Made by a program: the position numbers and the translations under genes. The notes under the pieces were generated by a model. That model made no database searches. It was not told where the DNA came from and saw only the letters and a list, made by a program, of their open reading frames with translations. A stretch of DNA of 64,000 nt from the NCBI RefSeq assembly GCF_009859475.1, contig NZ_CP044549.1, positions 496,001 to 560,000 of the forward strand, in the 5' to 3' direction. Below, one piece after another: positions 51,413-60,044 of the stretch. Each line of letters opens with the position of its first letter. The stretch's first letter is position 1. Origin of the DNA: Hydrogenophaga sp. BPS33. GTDB lineage: Bacteria; Pseudomonadota; Gammaproteobacteria; Burkholderiales; Burkholderiaceae_C.

Positions 51413-53110
51413 TCAGCGAACGGGGAAGTCCTCTTCCAGGAACACGCCTGCGCCGCGTTGGCCGGTGGACACCTGCTGCGATTCGTCGGCGCGCAATTGC
51501 ACGCGCCGGATCTTTCCAGAGATGGTCTTGGGCAGCTCCTGCACGAACTCGATGCGCCGGATGCGCTTGTAGGGCGCCAGTTGCTGGCGCGAGAAGCTGA
51601 AGATGTCGCGCGCCAGCTCGGCACCGGCCAGCACGCCCGGGCGCAGGATCAGGTAAGCCTTGGGCACGGCCAGGCGCACGGGGTCCGGGCTGGGCACCAC
51701 GGCCACCTCCATCACGGCTTCGTGCTCCATCAGAGCGCTCTCCAACTCGAACGGGCTGATGCGGTAGTCGGAGGCCTTGAACACGTCGTCGCTGCGGCCC
51801 ACGAACGTGATGTAACCCTCGTCGTCGCGTTGGGCGATGTCACCGGTGTGGTAGTGGCCATCGCGCATGGCCGCGCTGTTCTGCGACTCGCTGCCCTGGT
51901 AGCCGGCCATCAGTCCCAGCGGGCGTTGCGCCAATGGCAGGGACACCTCGCCTTCCTGGGTGGGTTGGCCGTCCACATCCAGCAACTCGATCCGGTAACC
52001 CGGCAGAGGGCGGCCCATCGAGCCTGCCTTGAGCGGCTGGCCGGGCGTGTTGCCGATCTGCGCGGTGGTCTCGGTCTGGCCGTAGCCGTCGCGCAGGTCC
52101 AGGCCCCAGGCGGTCTGCACCTGCTCGATGATCTCGGGGTTGAGCGGCTCTCCCGCCCCGATCACTTCGCGCAGGCTCAGGCGTTCGCGGCACGAGGCGA
52201 GGTCTTCCTGGATCAGCATGCGCCACACCGTGGGCGGCGCGCACAGGCTGGTCACGCGGTGGCGCTCCAGCACCGACAGCAAGCTCAGGGCATCGAAGCG
52301 CGCATAGTTGTAGATGAACACACAGGCGCCCGCGTTCCAGGGCGCAAAAAAGCAACTCCATGCGTGCTTGGCCCAACCCGGCGACGAGATGTTCAGGTGC
52401 ACGTCACCCGGCAGCAGGCCGATCCAGTACATGGTCGACAGGTGGCCCACCGGATAGCTCTGGTGCGTGTGCAGCACCAGCTTGGGTTTGGACGTGGTGC
52501 CCGAAGTGAAGTACAGCAGCAGCGGGTCGGTGGCGCGCGTCGGTCCGTCGGGTGTGAAGGCCGTGGGCGCGCCAACGGCATCTTCGAAGCGTTGCCAACC
52601 TTCGACGCGATCGCCCACGCTGATGCGCGTGTAGCCGCCCGCGAGGCCGTCGAACTTGCTCGCGTGCGCGCTGCCCGCCACCACGTGGCGCACCTCGCCG
52701 CGATCGATGCGGTCGCGCAGGTCTTGGGCGGTCAGCAAGGCGGTGGCGGGAATCACGACCGCACCGAGCTTCATGGCCGCGAGCATCAACTCCCACAGCG
52801 GCAGCTCGTTGCCCAGCATGAGCAGGATGTGGTCCCCGCGCGCCACGCCCAGCGAACGCAAATGGTTGGCGACCTGGGACGAGCGCTCGGCCATCTGCGC
52901 GAAGGAGCGTTTCACCTCGCTGCCATCTTCACCCACGATGTGCAGCGCCGTTGCGCTGTTGCCGCGCGCCATGGTGTCGAAGTGGTCGAGCGCCCAGTTG
53001 AACTCGTCGAGCACCGGCCACTGGAAGTCACGGTAGGCCCGCGCGTAGTCCAGGCGGTGTTGTTGCAGGAAATCGCGGGCGACCAGGAAGGATGCGGTGG
53101 ATGCGTTCAT
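51413..53110 (-). CDS. AMP-dependent acyl-CoA synthetase (acetyl/medium-chain type)
   Basis: 565 aa adenylate-forming enzyme. P-loop YFTSGTTSKPKLVLHTH, A5 motif DGYGQTETT, A7 YHTGDIAQRDDEGY, hinge GRSDDVFKASDYRISPFE and the catalytic Lys in PKTISGKIRR are all in place. It resembles medium-chain/benzoate-type acyl-CoA ligases. The 103-base gap upstream separates it from a thioesterase gene of the same direction; synthesis and hydrolysis of CoA esters side by side is odd but not rare. Confidence 0.9.
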   Translation of the reverse strand: MNASTASFLVARDFLQQHRLDYARAYRDFQWPVLDEFNWALDHFDTMARGNSATALHIVGEDGSEVKRSFAQMAERSSQVANHLRSLGVARGDHILLMLGNELPLWELMLAAMKLGAVVIPATALLTAQDLRDRIDRGEVRHVVAGSAHASKFDGLAGGYTRISVGDRVEGWQRFEDAVGAPTAFTPDGPTRATDPLLLYFTSGTTSKPKLVLHTHQSYPVGHLSTMYWIGLLPGDVHLNISSPGWAKHAWSCFFAPWNAGACVFIYNYARFDALSLLSVLERHRVTSLCAPPTVWRMLIQEDLASCRERLSLREVIGAGEPLNPEIIEQVQTAWGLDLRDGYGQTETTAQIGNTPGQPLKAGSMGRPLPGYRIELLDVDGQPTQEGEVSLPLAQRPLGLMAGYQGSESQNSAAMRDGHYHTGDIAQRDDEGYITFVGRSDDVFKASDYRISPFELESALMEHEAVMEVAVVPSPDPVRLAVPKAYLILRPGVLAGAELARDIFSFSRQQLAPYKRIRRIEFVQELPKTISGKIRRVQLRADESQQVSTGQRGAGVFLEEDFPVR

Positions 53111-53213
53111 GGGTCAATCGGTGCAAAGCAGGAGCACCAGTATCGGCGTGGGGCCCGGGTTTTGCCAAGCCTGCGCTACACATCAGCTCTTGCGGGGCGC
53201 AGCGCGAATGGCG

Positions 53214-54158
53214 TCAGCGCTGCGCTGCCACCAAGGTGGTTTGCGCTTCGAGCACCGGTATGCCGTCGCGCCGGCGCAGCCGCACGCTCGAGGCCGCCGT
53301 CGATCGCCCCGTATGCAGCGGCCGGGCCCGGCCCAGGATCGCGCTGCCCTGGCCCGGCGACAGGTAGCACGCGCTGATGCTGCTCATGGCCCATCCCGAG
53401 GGCAGCGCGGCCAAGGCGGTGTCCATGGCCTGCCCCAGCAGAATGCCGCCTTGTACATGTCCCATGCGGTTGGCCACTTGCGGCGTGACGGGCAGGCGTG
53501 AGGTGGCGCCAGACCTTCCCGGGCGGGTTCGGACGCCCCAGAAGGCCGAGGCAAATGCCGCCGTGCGCTCAGCGCATGCGCGCAACGCGTCGCGGTACAC
53601 TTGGCGTTCGCCGTCGCTCAACGCCTCGGGGCTGAGCGTGGGGCCAGCGTCGTCGGGTTGCCAGCCCCGCACCGGCAGGACGGTGCGTCCTTCGGGCAGG
53701 GGCAGCACCATGAACGAGGCTTGTCCTCTGGCGATCAGCGCGTCGCCACTGACGATGTCGACTTCGCTGATGGCCTGGTGCGCTGTGGTGGCATGGCCCC
53801 CTCGGTAACGCGCCCGCGCCGCCAAGCGCCCACCCACTGCATGGCCTGTCAACTGCAGTTGGATCGTCACCGTGGCCAAACGGCAGGGCTGCGGAATGGC
53901 AGCGCGCACGGCGATGGCCAAAGCCATGTCCGTGAAGACGCCGAGGCTGACCGCGTCCAGTGTGCCTTCGCGCGTCAGGCAATGGGTTCCCACGTCCATG
54001 CTCATCAAGGTCTCGTCCGGGTCGAGCTGGTCGCAGGACACGCGCAGAAAGTATCCGGGGAAATGGAAGCCCGGGGTGCGGTTGCGATGCAGGGCGTTGA
54101 GCACGCGTGCGATCTGTGGGGGCGGGGATCCGGTGGTGTTCTTGGGCGAGCGGGTCAT
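53214..54158 (-). CDS. tandem hot-dog thioesterase (PaaI-like)
   Basis: 314 aa with two hot-dog halves. The second half holds the PaaI-type VTPQVANRMGHVQGGILLGQAMDTAL, with HVQGG as the catalytic region. The first half is more divergent: REGTLDAVSLGVFTDMALAIAV. The enzyme probably hydrolyses acyl-CoA. The mature domain begins near residue 30. Substrate unknown. Confidence 0.8.
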   Translation of the reverse strand: MTRSPKNTTGSPPPQIARVLNALHRNRTPGFHFPGYFLRVSCDQLDPDETLMSMDVGTHCLTREGTLDAVSLGVFTDMALAIAVRAAIPQPCRLATVTIQLQLTGHAVGGRLAARARYRGGHATTAHQAISEVDIVSGDALIARGQASFMVLPLPEGRTVLPVRGWQPDDAGPTLSPEALSDGERQVYRDALRACAERTAAFASAFWGVRTRPGRSGATSRLPVTPQVANRMGHVQGGILLGQAMDTALAALPSGWAMSSISACYLSPGQGSAILGRARPLHTGRSTAASSVRLRRRDGIPVLEAQTTLVAAQR

Positions 54159-54255
54159 CGTGCAGGCTTTATAGCGCCTGCGTTGCGGGTGATGCGGCCA
54201 CCACGGTCTCGGCGGTCCAGGAGATCACGAAGGGGCCGGTACAATACCGCCGGTT

Positions 54256-54331
54256 GCGGCTGTAGCTCAGTGGATAGAGTATTGGCCTCCGAAGCCAAGG
54301 GTCGTGGGTTCGATCCCCGCCAGCCGCACCA
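54256..54331 (+). tRNA. tRNA-Arg (anticodon CCG)
   Basis: 76 nt with encoded CCA. Acceptor stem GCGGCTG/CAGCCGC, D-arm with GCTCAGTGGATAGAGT, anticodon stem TTGGC/GCCAA around CTCCGAA giving anticodon CCG, and T-arm GTGGG TTCGATC CCCGC. It reads CGG codons. No attachment-site duplicate of its 3' end is visible in the window. Confidence 0.97.
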
Positions 54332-54378
54332 GAATCAACGGCTTACGTGAGCCTGTCATGGCCCATGCAGCAGTCGAA

Positions 54379-54537
54379 CTATTTCCAGCGGATCCAGTTG
54401 AAGTAGTCGTGGGCGAGCGAGTTGTGATGGCCGAGGGTCGCACTTTGCATGGACATTTCCTGTGGCCCACTCCTAGCCCAGCAAGAGCTGAATGAACTTC
54501 GAAGCCAGTCATTCGTGACCCTTGGTCTTTGGCCCAC
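54379..54537 (-). CDS. possible small protein (52 aa, or 23-25 aa from internal ATGs)
   Basis: A minus-strand frame opens at GTG 54537 and ends at TAG 54379-54381. The last part, from ATG 54456 or ATG 54450 (AGGAA just upstream of both), reads MQSATLGHHNSLAHDYFNW and ends IRWK. The codons of that part are almost all G/C-ending, like the host's expressed genes, whereas the first half uses AGA/AGG and looks non-coding. It may be a genuine tiny protein or the remnant end of a lost gene. It is not a known family to me. Confidence 0.3.
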   Translation of the reverse strand: MGQRPRVTNDWLRSSFSSCWARSGPQEMSMQSATLGHHNSLAHDYFNWIRWK

Positions 54538-54545
54538 GCGAAGCC

Positions 54546-55346
54546 ATGATTTTTAAGGCGCCCGTCATCGAATCCCATCACGCGTTGCCCCGCAATGCGT
54601 GCTTGCCGGATCAGCCGCGCGCGCAACGCATCTCGGTGGAAGACGTCACGCTGGTGCGCGGCGCTACGAAGGTTTTCGAGCGCCTCAGCCTGCGGCTCGA
54701 TGACGACCGCATTGGGATCGTCGGTGACAACGGGGTCGGCAAGAGCAGTCTCTTTCGCATGCTCTGCGGGCTCGATGCACCGCGTTCCGGCCGCATCTGG
54801 GTGAATGGGGGCGAGGTTGGCGCAACGCCTCACCACGACCGCTCGGTCGGCATGATGTTTCAGAACCCCGACGAGCAGATCATTTTTCCCACGGTTGAAG
54901 AGGAGCTCGCGCTGGGCCTGCAGGCCGTGGGCAAGCCCCGCCGCGAGGCTGTGCAACAAGCCCGCGACTGGCTGGCTGCGCGCGGACTGCGCGACTGGGC
55001 TGAGCGGGCTGTCTCGAGCCTGAGCCAAGGACAACGCCAGCACGTGTGCTGGCTTGCCTTGACCATTGCATCGCCGCGCACGCTCTTGCTCGACGAACCC
55101 TTCGCCAGCCTGGACCTTCCCGGTCAGGCCTTGCTGGACCGTGAGATCCGCGCTGCGTCGCAGCAGGTCATCGTGTCGACCCACGTGCTCCAGCATGTGC
55201 GGCGTTTTGGCCGCGTGATCTGGCTGTGTGGCGGTGGCGTGCGTGCCGACGGCCCGGGGCGCGAGGTCTGCGCGGCGTACGAAGCCGACGTAGCCACGCG
55301 TGTGGCCGCCGGCGCCGCGCCGATGGACCCCTTGCGAGGCGAATGA
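54546..55346 (+). CDS. bioM: ECF transporter ATP-binding protein BioM
   Basis: 266 aa ABC ATPase. Walker A GDNGVGKS at about 60-67, Q-loop MMFQNPDEQIIFPTVEEELALGL (the acidic DEQ and FPTVEEE are typical of ECF ATPases), signature SLSQGQRQ, and Walker B LLLDEPFASLD. It powers the BioN/BioY complex for biotin import. ATG 54546. Overlaps or abuts bioN. Confidence 0.93.
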   Translation: MIFKAPVIESHHALPRNACLPDQPRAQRISVEDVTLVRGATKVFERLSLRLDDDRIGIVGDNGVGKSSLFRMLCGLDAPRSGRIWVNGGEVGATPHHDRSVGMMFQNPDEQIIFPTVEEELALGLQAVGKPRREAVQQARDWLAARGLRDWAERAVSSLSQGQRQHVCWLALTIASPRTLLLDEPFASLDLPGQALLDREIRAASQQVIVSTHVLQHVRRFGRVIWLCGGGVRADGPGREVCAAYEADVATRVAAGAAPMDPLRGE

Positions 55347-55348
55347 CC

Positions 55349-55939
55349 ATGCAGCTCCTGTACCGCGAGGACCCCACCTGGCTGCATTCCATACCGGCCT
55401 GGCTCAAGCTGCTGCTGCTCGCCACTTTCGGCACAGCGCTGTTCCTCACGGATCGCGCAGGCATTCTGGTGCTGGCCGCGGTGGGCGCCACCGGCGTGTT
55501 GCTGTCGCTGCGCCCTCTGAGTCCGGGCGCGTTCAAGTTGGCCCGCTCCATCGCCATCGGCGCGCTGCTCGTGGGGGTGTTTCACACCGCCATGGGCCAG
55601 GCGGTGGTGGGCCTGGCCAGTGCGTCGCGCTTGCTGGCGATGGCCTTCCTGGGCATTGCGCTCACGCTGAGCACGCGCCACTCGGCATTGCTGGAGGTGT
55701 TCGAACGCTTGTTGGCGCCCTTGGCCATGCTGGGCGTGCGGGTCGACCGCATCAACCTGCTGCTGGCGCTGATGATGCGCTTCACCGAACAATTTTTCGC
55801 CCAATGGAAGCGCCTGGACGATGCCCACCGTGTTCGCACCGGGCGCCCGGGCGGCCTGCGACTGATCGCACCGTTGACCATTCAGATGCTGTTGGCTGCA
55901 CGCCGTGTCGGCGACTCGCTGCAGACCCGAATCCGCTAA
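55349..55939 (+). CDS. bioN: ECF transporter transmembrane protein BioN
   Basis: 196 aa T-component. About four to five membrane helices; the MMRFTEQFFAQWKRLDDAHRVR region holds the coupling-helix area that contacts BioM. ATG 55349 is preferred because GAGG is 9 bases upstream; ATG 55343, overlapping the bioM stop, is too close to it. Confidence 0.92.
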   Translation: MQLLYREDPTWLHSIPAWLKLLLLATFGTALFLTDRAGILVLAAVGATGVLLSLRPLSPGAFKLARSIAIGALLVGVFHTAMGQAVVGLASASRLLAMAFLGIALTLSTRHSALLEVFERLLAPLAMLGVRVDRINLLLALMMRFTEQFFAQWKRLDDAHRVRTGRPGGLRLIAPLTIQMLLAARRVGDSLQTRIR

Positions 55940-55977
55940 CACCCATCTTCTTTTTCCCTCCTCGAACCTGCACTGCC

Positions 55978-56550
55978 ATGAACAAATCTTCGTTCTCCCT
56001 TGCCCTGATCGCGCTGTTCGCTGCCTTGTTGGCGGTGTTCGGGCTGATCCCGAAAATCGATCTCCCCTTTGGCGTGCCGATCACGCTGCAGACGCTCGGT
56101 GTCATGTTGGCCGGGTGCCTGCTCGGCCCGCGCAGGGGCTTGCAAGCCATGCTGCTGTTCCTCGCTGCCGTTGCGCTGGGTTTGCCGCTGCTCTCCGGTG
56201 GGCGCGGTGGCATCGGCGTGTTCTTCGCGCCGTCGGCTGGCTACTTGCTGGGTTGGCCGCTGGGGGCTTTCGTGGCGGGCTGCATCATGGCCGTGCTGCC
56301 GACCGACTCGCCGCGTCGCGCAGCGGCCAGCGCGTTCGTCGCATCGGTGGTCGGCGGCCTGCTGGTGATCCACGCCTGTGGTGTCATTGGCCTGGTGACG
56401 ATCGCCCACCTGAGCTGGCTCCAGGCTCTCACGGCGACCCTGGCCTTCGTGCCCGGTGACCTCGTGAAGTGCGTGGTGTGCGCCATGGCCGTGCACACTG
56501 TCGCCCGTGGTCTGCCCGACTGGAAATTCGGCGGTCGCAGTGCGACATGA
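55978..56550 (+). CDS. bioY: biotin transporter S-component BioY
   Basis: 190 aa with six membrane helices. IPKIDLPFGVPITLQTLGVMLAGCLLGPRRG and the GGRGGIGVFFAPSAGYLLGWPLGAF motif define BioY. It binds biotin at the outer face of the membrane. The stop overlaps the acyl-CoA ligase start (ATGA), so the ligase is translated with the transporter. Confidence 0.95.
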   Translation: MNKSSFSLALIALFAALLAVFGLIPKIDLPFGVPITLQTLGVMLAGCLLGPRRGLQAMLLFLAAVALGLPLLSGGRGGIGVFFAPSAGYLLGWPLGAFVAGCIMAVLPTDSPRRAAASAFVASVVGGLLVIHACGVIGLVTIAHLSWLQALTATLAFVPGDLVKCVVCAMAVHTVARGLPDWKFGGRSAT

Positions 56551-57965
56551 GCCCGCGGGCGAATCTCGCTGAGCTTGTCCACGGCCCACTCGAGCGCTGG
56601 TCCCGCGAGCGTGCCGATGCCATCGCGCTCGACGACGGGCAAACGAAGCTGAGCTTCGGCGATCTCTACACGGCGTTGTGGGCGGTCGCGCACACGCTCA
56701 ACGAAGCCGACGCACCCCGCACGGTGCTGGTCAACAACGGGCAAGCCACGGTGCACCGCATCGTGGAGTTCCTGGGCGTGATTGCGAGTGGCCGTTGCGC
56801 GGCGGTGAGCGACCCGGACTGGACCGCCTCGACGCGCGAAGCCGTCAGCGCCAGCCTTGACGCCACGCCGTTGAAGAACTGCCCGCCGCCCATGGCGACA
56901 TCGCCGTTCTACATTGGCTTCACCTCGGGCAGCACCGGGCTACCAAAAGGCTTTCGGCGGCACCACCGGTCCTGGGTCGACAGCTTCCAGGTGTGCATCG
57001 ACACCTTCGGGCCCGACGCAGCGTCGCGCATCGCGGTGCCGGGGCGCTTCTCGCACTCGCTCTTCCTTTTTGGCTTCATGCTGGGCCTCTGGACGGGTGC
57101 CGGCGTCGTGTTGCAGGAACACTTTTCGGGCACCCGCCTGCTCGACACGCTGCGCACAGGCGAGACACCTTGCCTGGTCGCCGTGCCCAGCCAACTCGTG
57201 GTGCTGCTCGACCGGGCCCGGCGCCGCGAGTTGGCGCCCATGGACGGTGTTCGCCTGATTCTGATCAGCGGCGCGCGCTGGCCGCGCGAGCGCACACCGG
57301 CGTTGCAACGCCTGTTTCCCAACGCCAGGATCATCGAGTTCTACGGCGCGTCAGAGACCAGTTTCATCGCCTGGATGCCGGCGGACGAACAGGTGCCCGC
57401 GCAGATCGTGGGTCGGCCTTTCGGCAACGTCGACATCGATGTTCGCGGCGCTGCCAGCCCCGGTGAAGATGGTCTCATCTATGTGCGCAGTCCAATGGTG
57501 TTCATGGACTATGTGGGCGGCGGCGATGACAACACCGCCGCCTTGCGCGACGGCGACTGGCTCAGCGTGCGCGACATGGGCCGGGTCGACGAGCACGGCA
57601 GGCTTCACCTCGTCGGGAGGCAAAACCGCATGATCGTCACGCAGGGCAAGAATCTGTTTCCCGAGGAGCTGGAGACAGTGCTCATGGCCTACCCGGGTGT
57701 GTTGGCCGCGTCGGTCCATGGGCTGCACCACCCGGTGCGCGGACAGCAGGTCGTGGCCGTTCTCAAGCTCGACCCAGGGGCGAACGCGACCGCCGAGGGC
57801 ATCACGGCTTGGTGCCGGCAACGCCTGGAAGCGTACAAGGTGCCGCGCCAATTCTTCCTGTGCAATGACTGGCCGCTGACCGGCAGCGGCAAGACCAACC
57901 ACCCTCGACTGGGCGCCCTGCTGGTCACCGGAGATGCCGAGCCATGGCCGCACCACGCGCTTTGA
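56547..57965 (+). CDS. AMP-dependent acyl-CoA ligase coupled to bioY
   Basis: 472 aa, shorter than most ligases. P-loop GFTSGSTGLPKGF, A5 EFYGASETSF, A8 hinge GRQNRMIVTQGKNLFPEELE and catalytic Lys in GSGKTNHPRL. Conserved in several Burkholderiales directly after bioMNY as far as I recall. A role activating a carboxylic acid such as pimelate or a biotin-related acid is tempting but unproven. It overlaps the thiolase start by 22 bases. Confidence 0.85.
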   Translation: MSPRANLAELVHGPLERWSRERADAIALDDGQTKLSFGDLYTALWAVAHTLNEADAPRTVLVNNGQATVHRIVEFLGVIASGRCAAVSDPDWTASTREAVSASLDATPLKNCPPPMATSPFYIGFTSGSTGLPKGFRRHHRSWVDSFQVCIDTFGPDAASRIAVPGRFSHSLFLFGFMLGLWTGAGVVLQEHFSGTRLLDTLRTGETPCLVAVPSQLVVLLDRARRRELAPMDGVRLILISGARWPRERTPALQRLFPNARIIEFYGASETSFIAWMPADEQVPAQIVGRPFGNVDIDVRGAASPGEDGLIYVRSPMVFMDYVGGGDDNTAALRDGDWLSVRDMGRVDEHGRLHLVGRQNRMIVTQGKNLFPEELETVLMAYPGVLAASVHGLHHPVRGQQVVAVLKLDPGANATAEGITAWCRQRLEAYKVPRQFFLCNDWPLTGSGKTNHPRLGALLVTGDAEPWPHHAL

Positions 57966-59101
57966 TCGCGGCTTGGGCGCGCAGCCCCATCGCGCCGCAT
58001 GGCGGCGCCTTTCGCGACTTGACGCCGCACGCCCTCGGTGCGCCGATGTTGCGGGCACTGCTGGAGCGCGCCCGCGTATCGGCCGATGCGGTGGACGCCG
58101 TGGTTATCGGCAATGCGCTCGGTGCGGGCGGCAACCCGGCGCGTCTCGTGGCGTTGGCCGCCGGGCTGCCCGAAGCAACACCCGCGTTCACGGTGGACAC
58201 GCAATGCTGCGCCGGCCTTGATGCGGTGTCCCTGGCCGTGGGCTTGCTGGCCTCGGGACAGGCGCAGGTCGTGATCGCCGGTGGCGTGGAAGCCTGGAGC
58301 CGCGCGCCGATCCGCCAGCACCGCCCGTTGCGTGCCGGTGATGTCCCGGTAGCGTACGAGCGTCCGGCGTTCACTCCCTTCGCGGATCGCGATCCCGACA
58401 TGCTCGTGGCAGCCGCGGCCTATGCGCAGGCGAACGGCCACACGCGTCTCGAGCAGGATGCCTATGCCATCCGCAGCCATGCGCTGGCATTGGCGGGGCA
58501 GGGCGCCATGGCGGCCGAGATCGTGCCGATCGCGGGGCTGGCGCACGATGCCCACCCGCGCACAGTGACCCTTCAACGGGCGGCCCGCATGCCCGCTGCC
58601 ACGGCGATGCCGGCGCACAGTCCGGATTGTTCGATGAGCAAGCTCGCTGTCTCGCCTCGGGCGGACGGTGCCGCCTTCATCCTGCTCGCCACCGAGGAGG
58701 CCTGTGCGCGTCTGGGCATCCACGCCCGCGCGCAATGGGTCGGCAGTGCATCGGTGGGCCTGTCCCCTGAAACCCCGATGCTGGCCGCACAGAAGGCGGC
58801 GAGCCGTGTGCTGGCGCAGGCACACATGCGCAGCGATCAACTCGGGGCCGTCGAATTGCACGACGCTTTCGCGGTGCAGGGCCTGGCCTTCTGCGAGGCG
58901 CTGTCTTTGAATGTCGATCTGCTGAACCTGCGAGGGGGCGGCCTTGCGCGTGGCCATCCCATCGGGGCGTCCGGCGCTGTTGCCTTGGTGCGGGTGCTGG
59001 CCGATCTGGCGCGAGACGGTGGGCGTCCAGGCACGGGGCTTGCCGCGGTGGCGGGCGCGGGGGGCATTGGCGCGGCGGCGCTCGTGCGCCGTTGCGACTG
59101 A
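57944..59101 (+). CDS. thiolase-family protein lacking the second catalytic Cys
   Basis: 385 aa. The nucleophile is C88 in VDTQCCAGLDA, and the GGGLARGHPIGASGA His motif is intact. The NEAF motif reads HDAF, as in SCPx-type thiolases. The C-terminal CxGGGxG, which normally carries the second catalytic Cys, reads AGAGGIG, so that Cys is Ala. Either the reaction is a claisen-type variant or the protein is partially inactive. Translation overlaps the ligase by 22 bases, implying shared function. Confidence 0.85.
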   Translation: MAAPRALIAAWARSPIAPHGGAFRDLTPHALGAPMLRALLERARVSADAVDAVVIGNALGAGGNPARLVALAAGLPEATPAFTVDTQCCAGLDAVSLAVGLLASGQAQVVIAGGVEAWSRAPIRQHRPLRAGDVPVAYERPAFTPFADRDPDMLVAAAAYAQANGHTRLEQDAYAIRSHALALAGQGAMAAEIVPIAGLAHDAHPRTVTLQRAARMPAATAMPAHSPDCSMSKLAVSPRADGAAFILLATEEACARLGIHARAQWVGSASVGLSPETPMLAAQKAASRVLAQAHMRSDQLGAVELHDAFAVQGLAFCEALSLNVDLLNLRGGGLARGHPIGASGAVALVRVLADLARDGGRPGTGLAAVAGAGGIGAAALVRRCD

Positions 59102-59102
59102 C

Positions 59103-59846
59103 TCAGCCGACCTGGCGAAAAAATTCGTCTGGTGCGCACCGGGTTGTGCGCGCACCGTTCACCGGTGCCTTTGGATCGGCGACACCCAGGGCGATGCCAC
59201 AAACGATGTTCGTGCGCTCATCCAGCCCGAGGTGCCCACGGATGACGGTGGGAAACGAGGCCATGGCGCCGATCGCGCAGCTCGCCAGGCCTTGTGATTG
59301 GGCCGCCATCATGAGACCGTAGATCGTCATGCCGAGGTCCATGTAACCGCCGGGTCCGAAGTTGCGGTCGATCGTGACCATGAGCGCCACCGGTGCGTCG
59401 AAGAAGCAGAAGTTTCGCTCGAACTGCGCATCGCGGCCGGCGCGGTCGTCCCGCGCCACACCCAAGGCGCCGTAGAGCGCCTGCGCCGATGCCACCTGCC
59501 GCTTGCGCAGCGTCATCGGCAAGGGGTGTGGGAAGTACTCGTAGTCCTCGCGTTCGTGCTTGCCGCCCTGCCACGCCGAGACGAGATCGTCGCAAAGTCG
59601 CGTGCGCGCATCACCCTGAATCTGGATGAATGCACCCGGTTGCAGGTTGGCGCCGCTTGGTGCCCAGCGCGCCGTGGCCAGCAAGGCGCGCAAGGTGTCG
59701 GTGGGCACGGGTGTCGGAAGAAACGCCCGCGTTGAGCGCCGTTCGCGCGCCAGGCGGGCATAGGCGTCGGTGGGTTCCGACGAGAGATGGGTTGCGCTCG
59801 GAGCGCGCTCGATGCAGAGGCGATCCTGGACAGATGAATCGGACAT
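59103..59846 (-). CDS. nitroreductase family protein
   Basis: 247 aa FMN-dependent fold. RERRSTRAFLPTPVPTDTLRALLATARWAPSGANLQP is the family N-terminal signature (FMN phosphate and dimer contacts); GGYMDLGMTIYGLMMAAQSQGLASCAIGAM is the second. It ends 2 bases after the thiolase stop on the other strand. The upstream LysR remnant (60045-60405) may be the leftover of its former regulator; inference. Confidence 0.88.
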   Translation of the reverse strand: MSDSSVQDRLCIERAPSATHLSSEPTDAYARLARERRSTRAFLPTPVPTDTLRALLATARWAPSGANLQPGAFIQIQGDARTRLCDDLVSAWQGGKHEREDYEYFPHPLPMTLRKRQVASAQALYGALGVARDDRAGRDAQFERNFCFFDAPVALMVTIDRNFGPGGYMDLGMTIYGLMMAAQSQGLASCAIGAMASFPTVIRGHLGLDERTNIVCGIALGVADPKAPVNGARTTRCAPDEFFRQVG

Positions 59847-60044
59847 AGGTGCGTTCGATGCCGTGGCCGCAAAGGCTGGAAACAGGAAGTCCGCATTATT
59901 GCTGTGCAGCTGACGGATGTTCGACTTCGCGATGGCGGGTCGGGGTGCCCCCGGAGTTCAGTGCGTGGATTTCGGGAAAGGGGTCGCAGCAACGACTGCC
60001 GCTGCGATTGCGGGGTCGTTGGCGAGTGATCGACTCGTGTGCCA
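59847..60044. other. non-coding gap upstream of the nitroreductase gene
   Basis: 198 bases between the nitroreductase start and the end of the LysR remnant. No convincing frame, repeat or terminator is seen. The nitroreductase promoter should lie here, but no consensus-like pair stands out. Confidence 0.4.

Noticed and set aside
54332..54545. Genomic-island attachment site next to tRNA-Arg
   Set aside because: No integrase gene and no repeat of the tRNA 3' end was found in the window, and flanking genes look like core chromosome.
54267..55196. Minus-strand frame covering tRNA-Arg and bioM, with a LAGIEPTTLGFGG-like end
   Set aside because: That peptide is the well-known false translation of tRNA-Arg; the rest is antisense to bioM.
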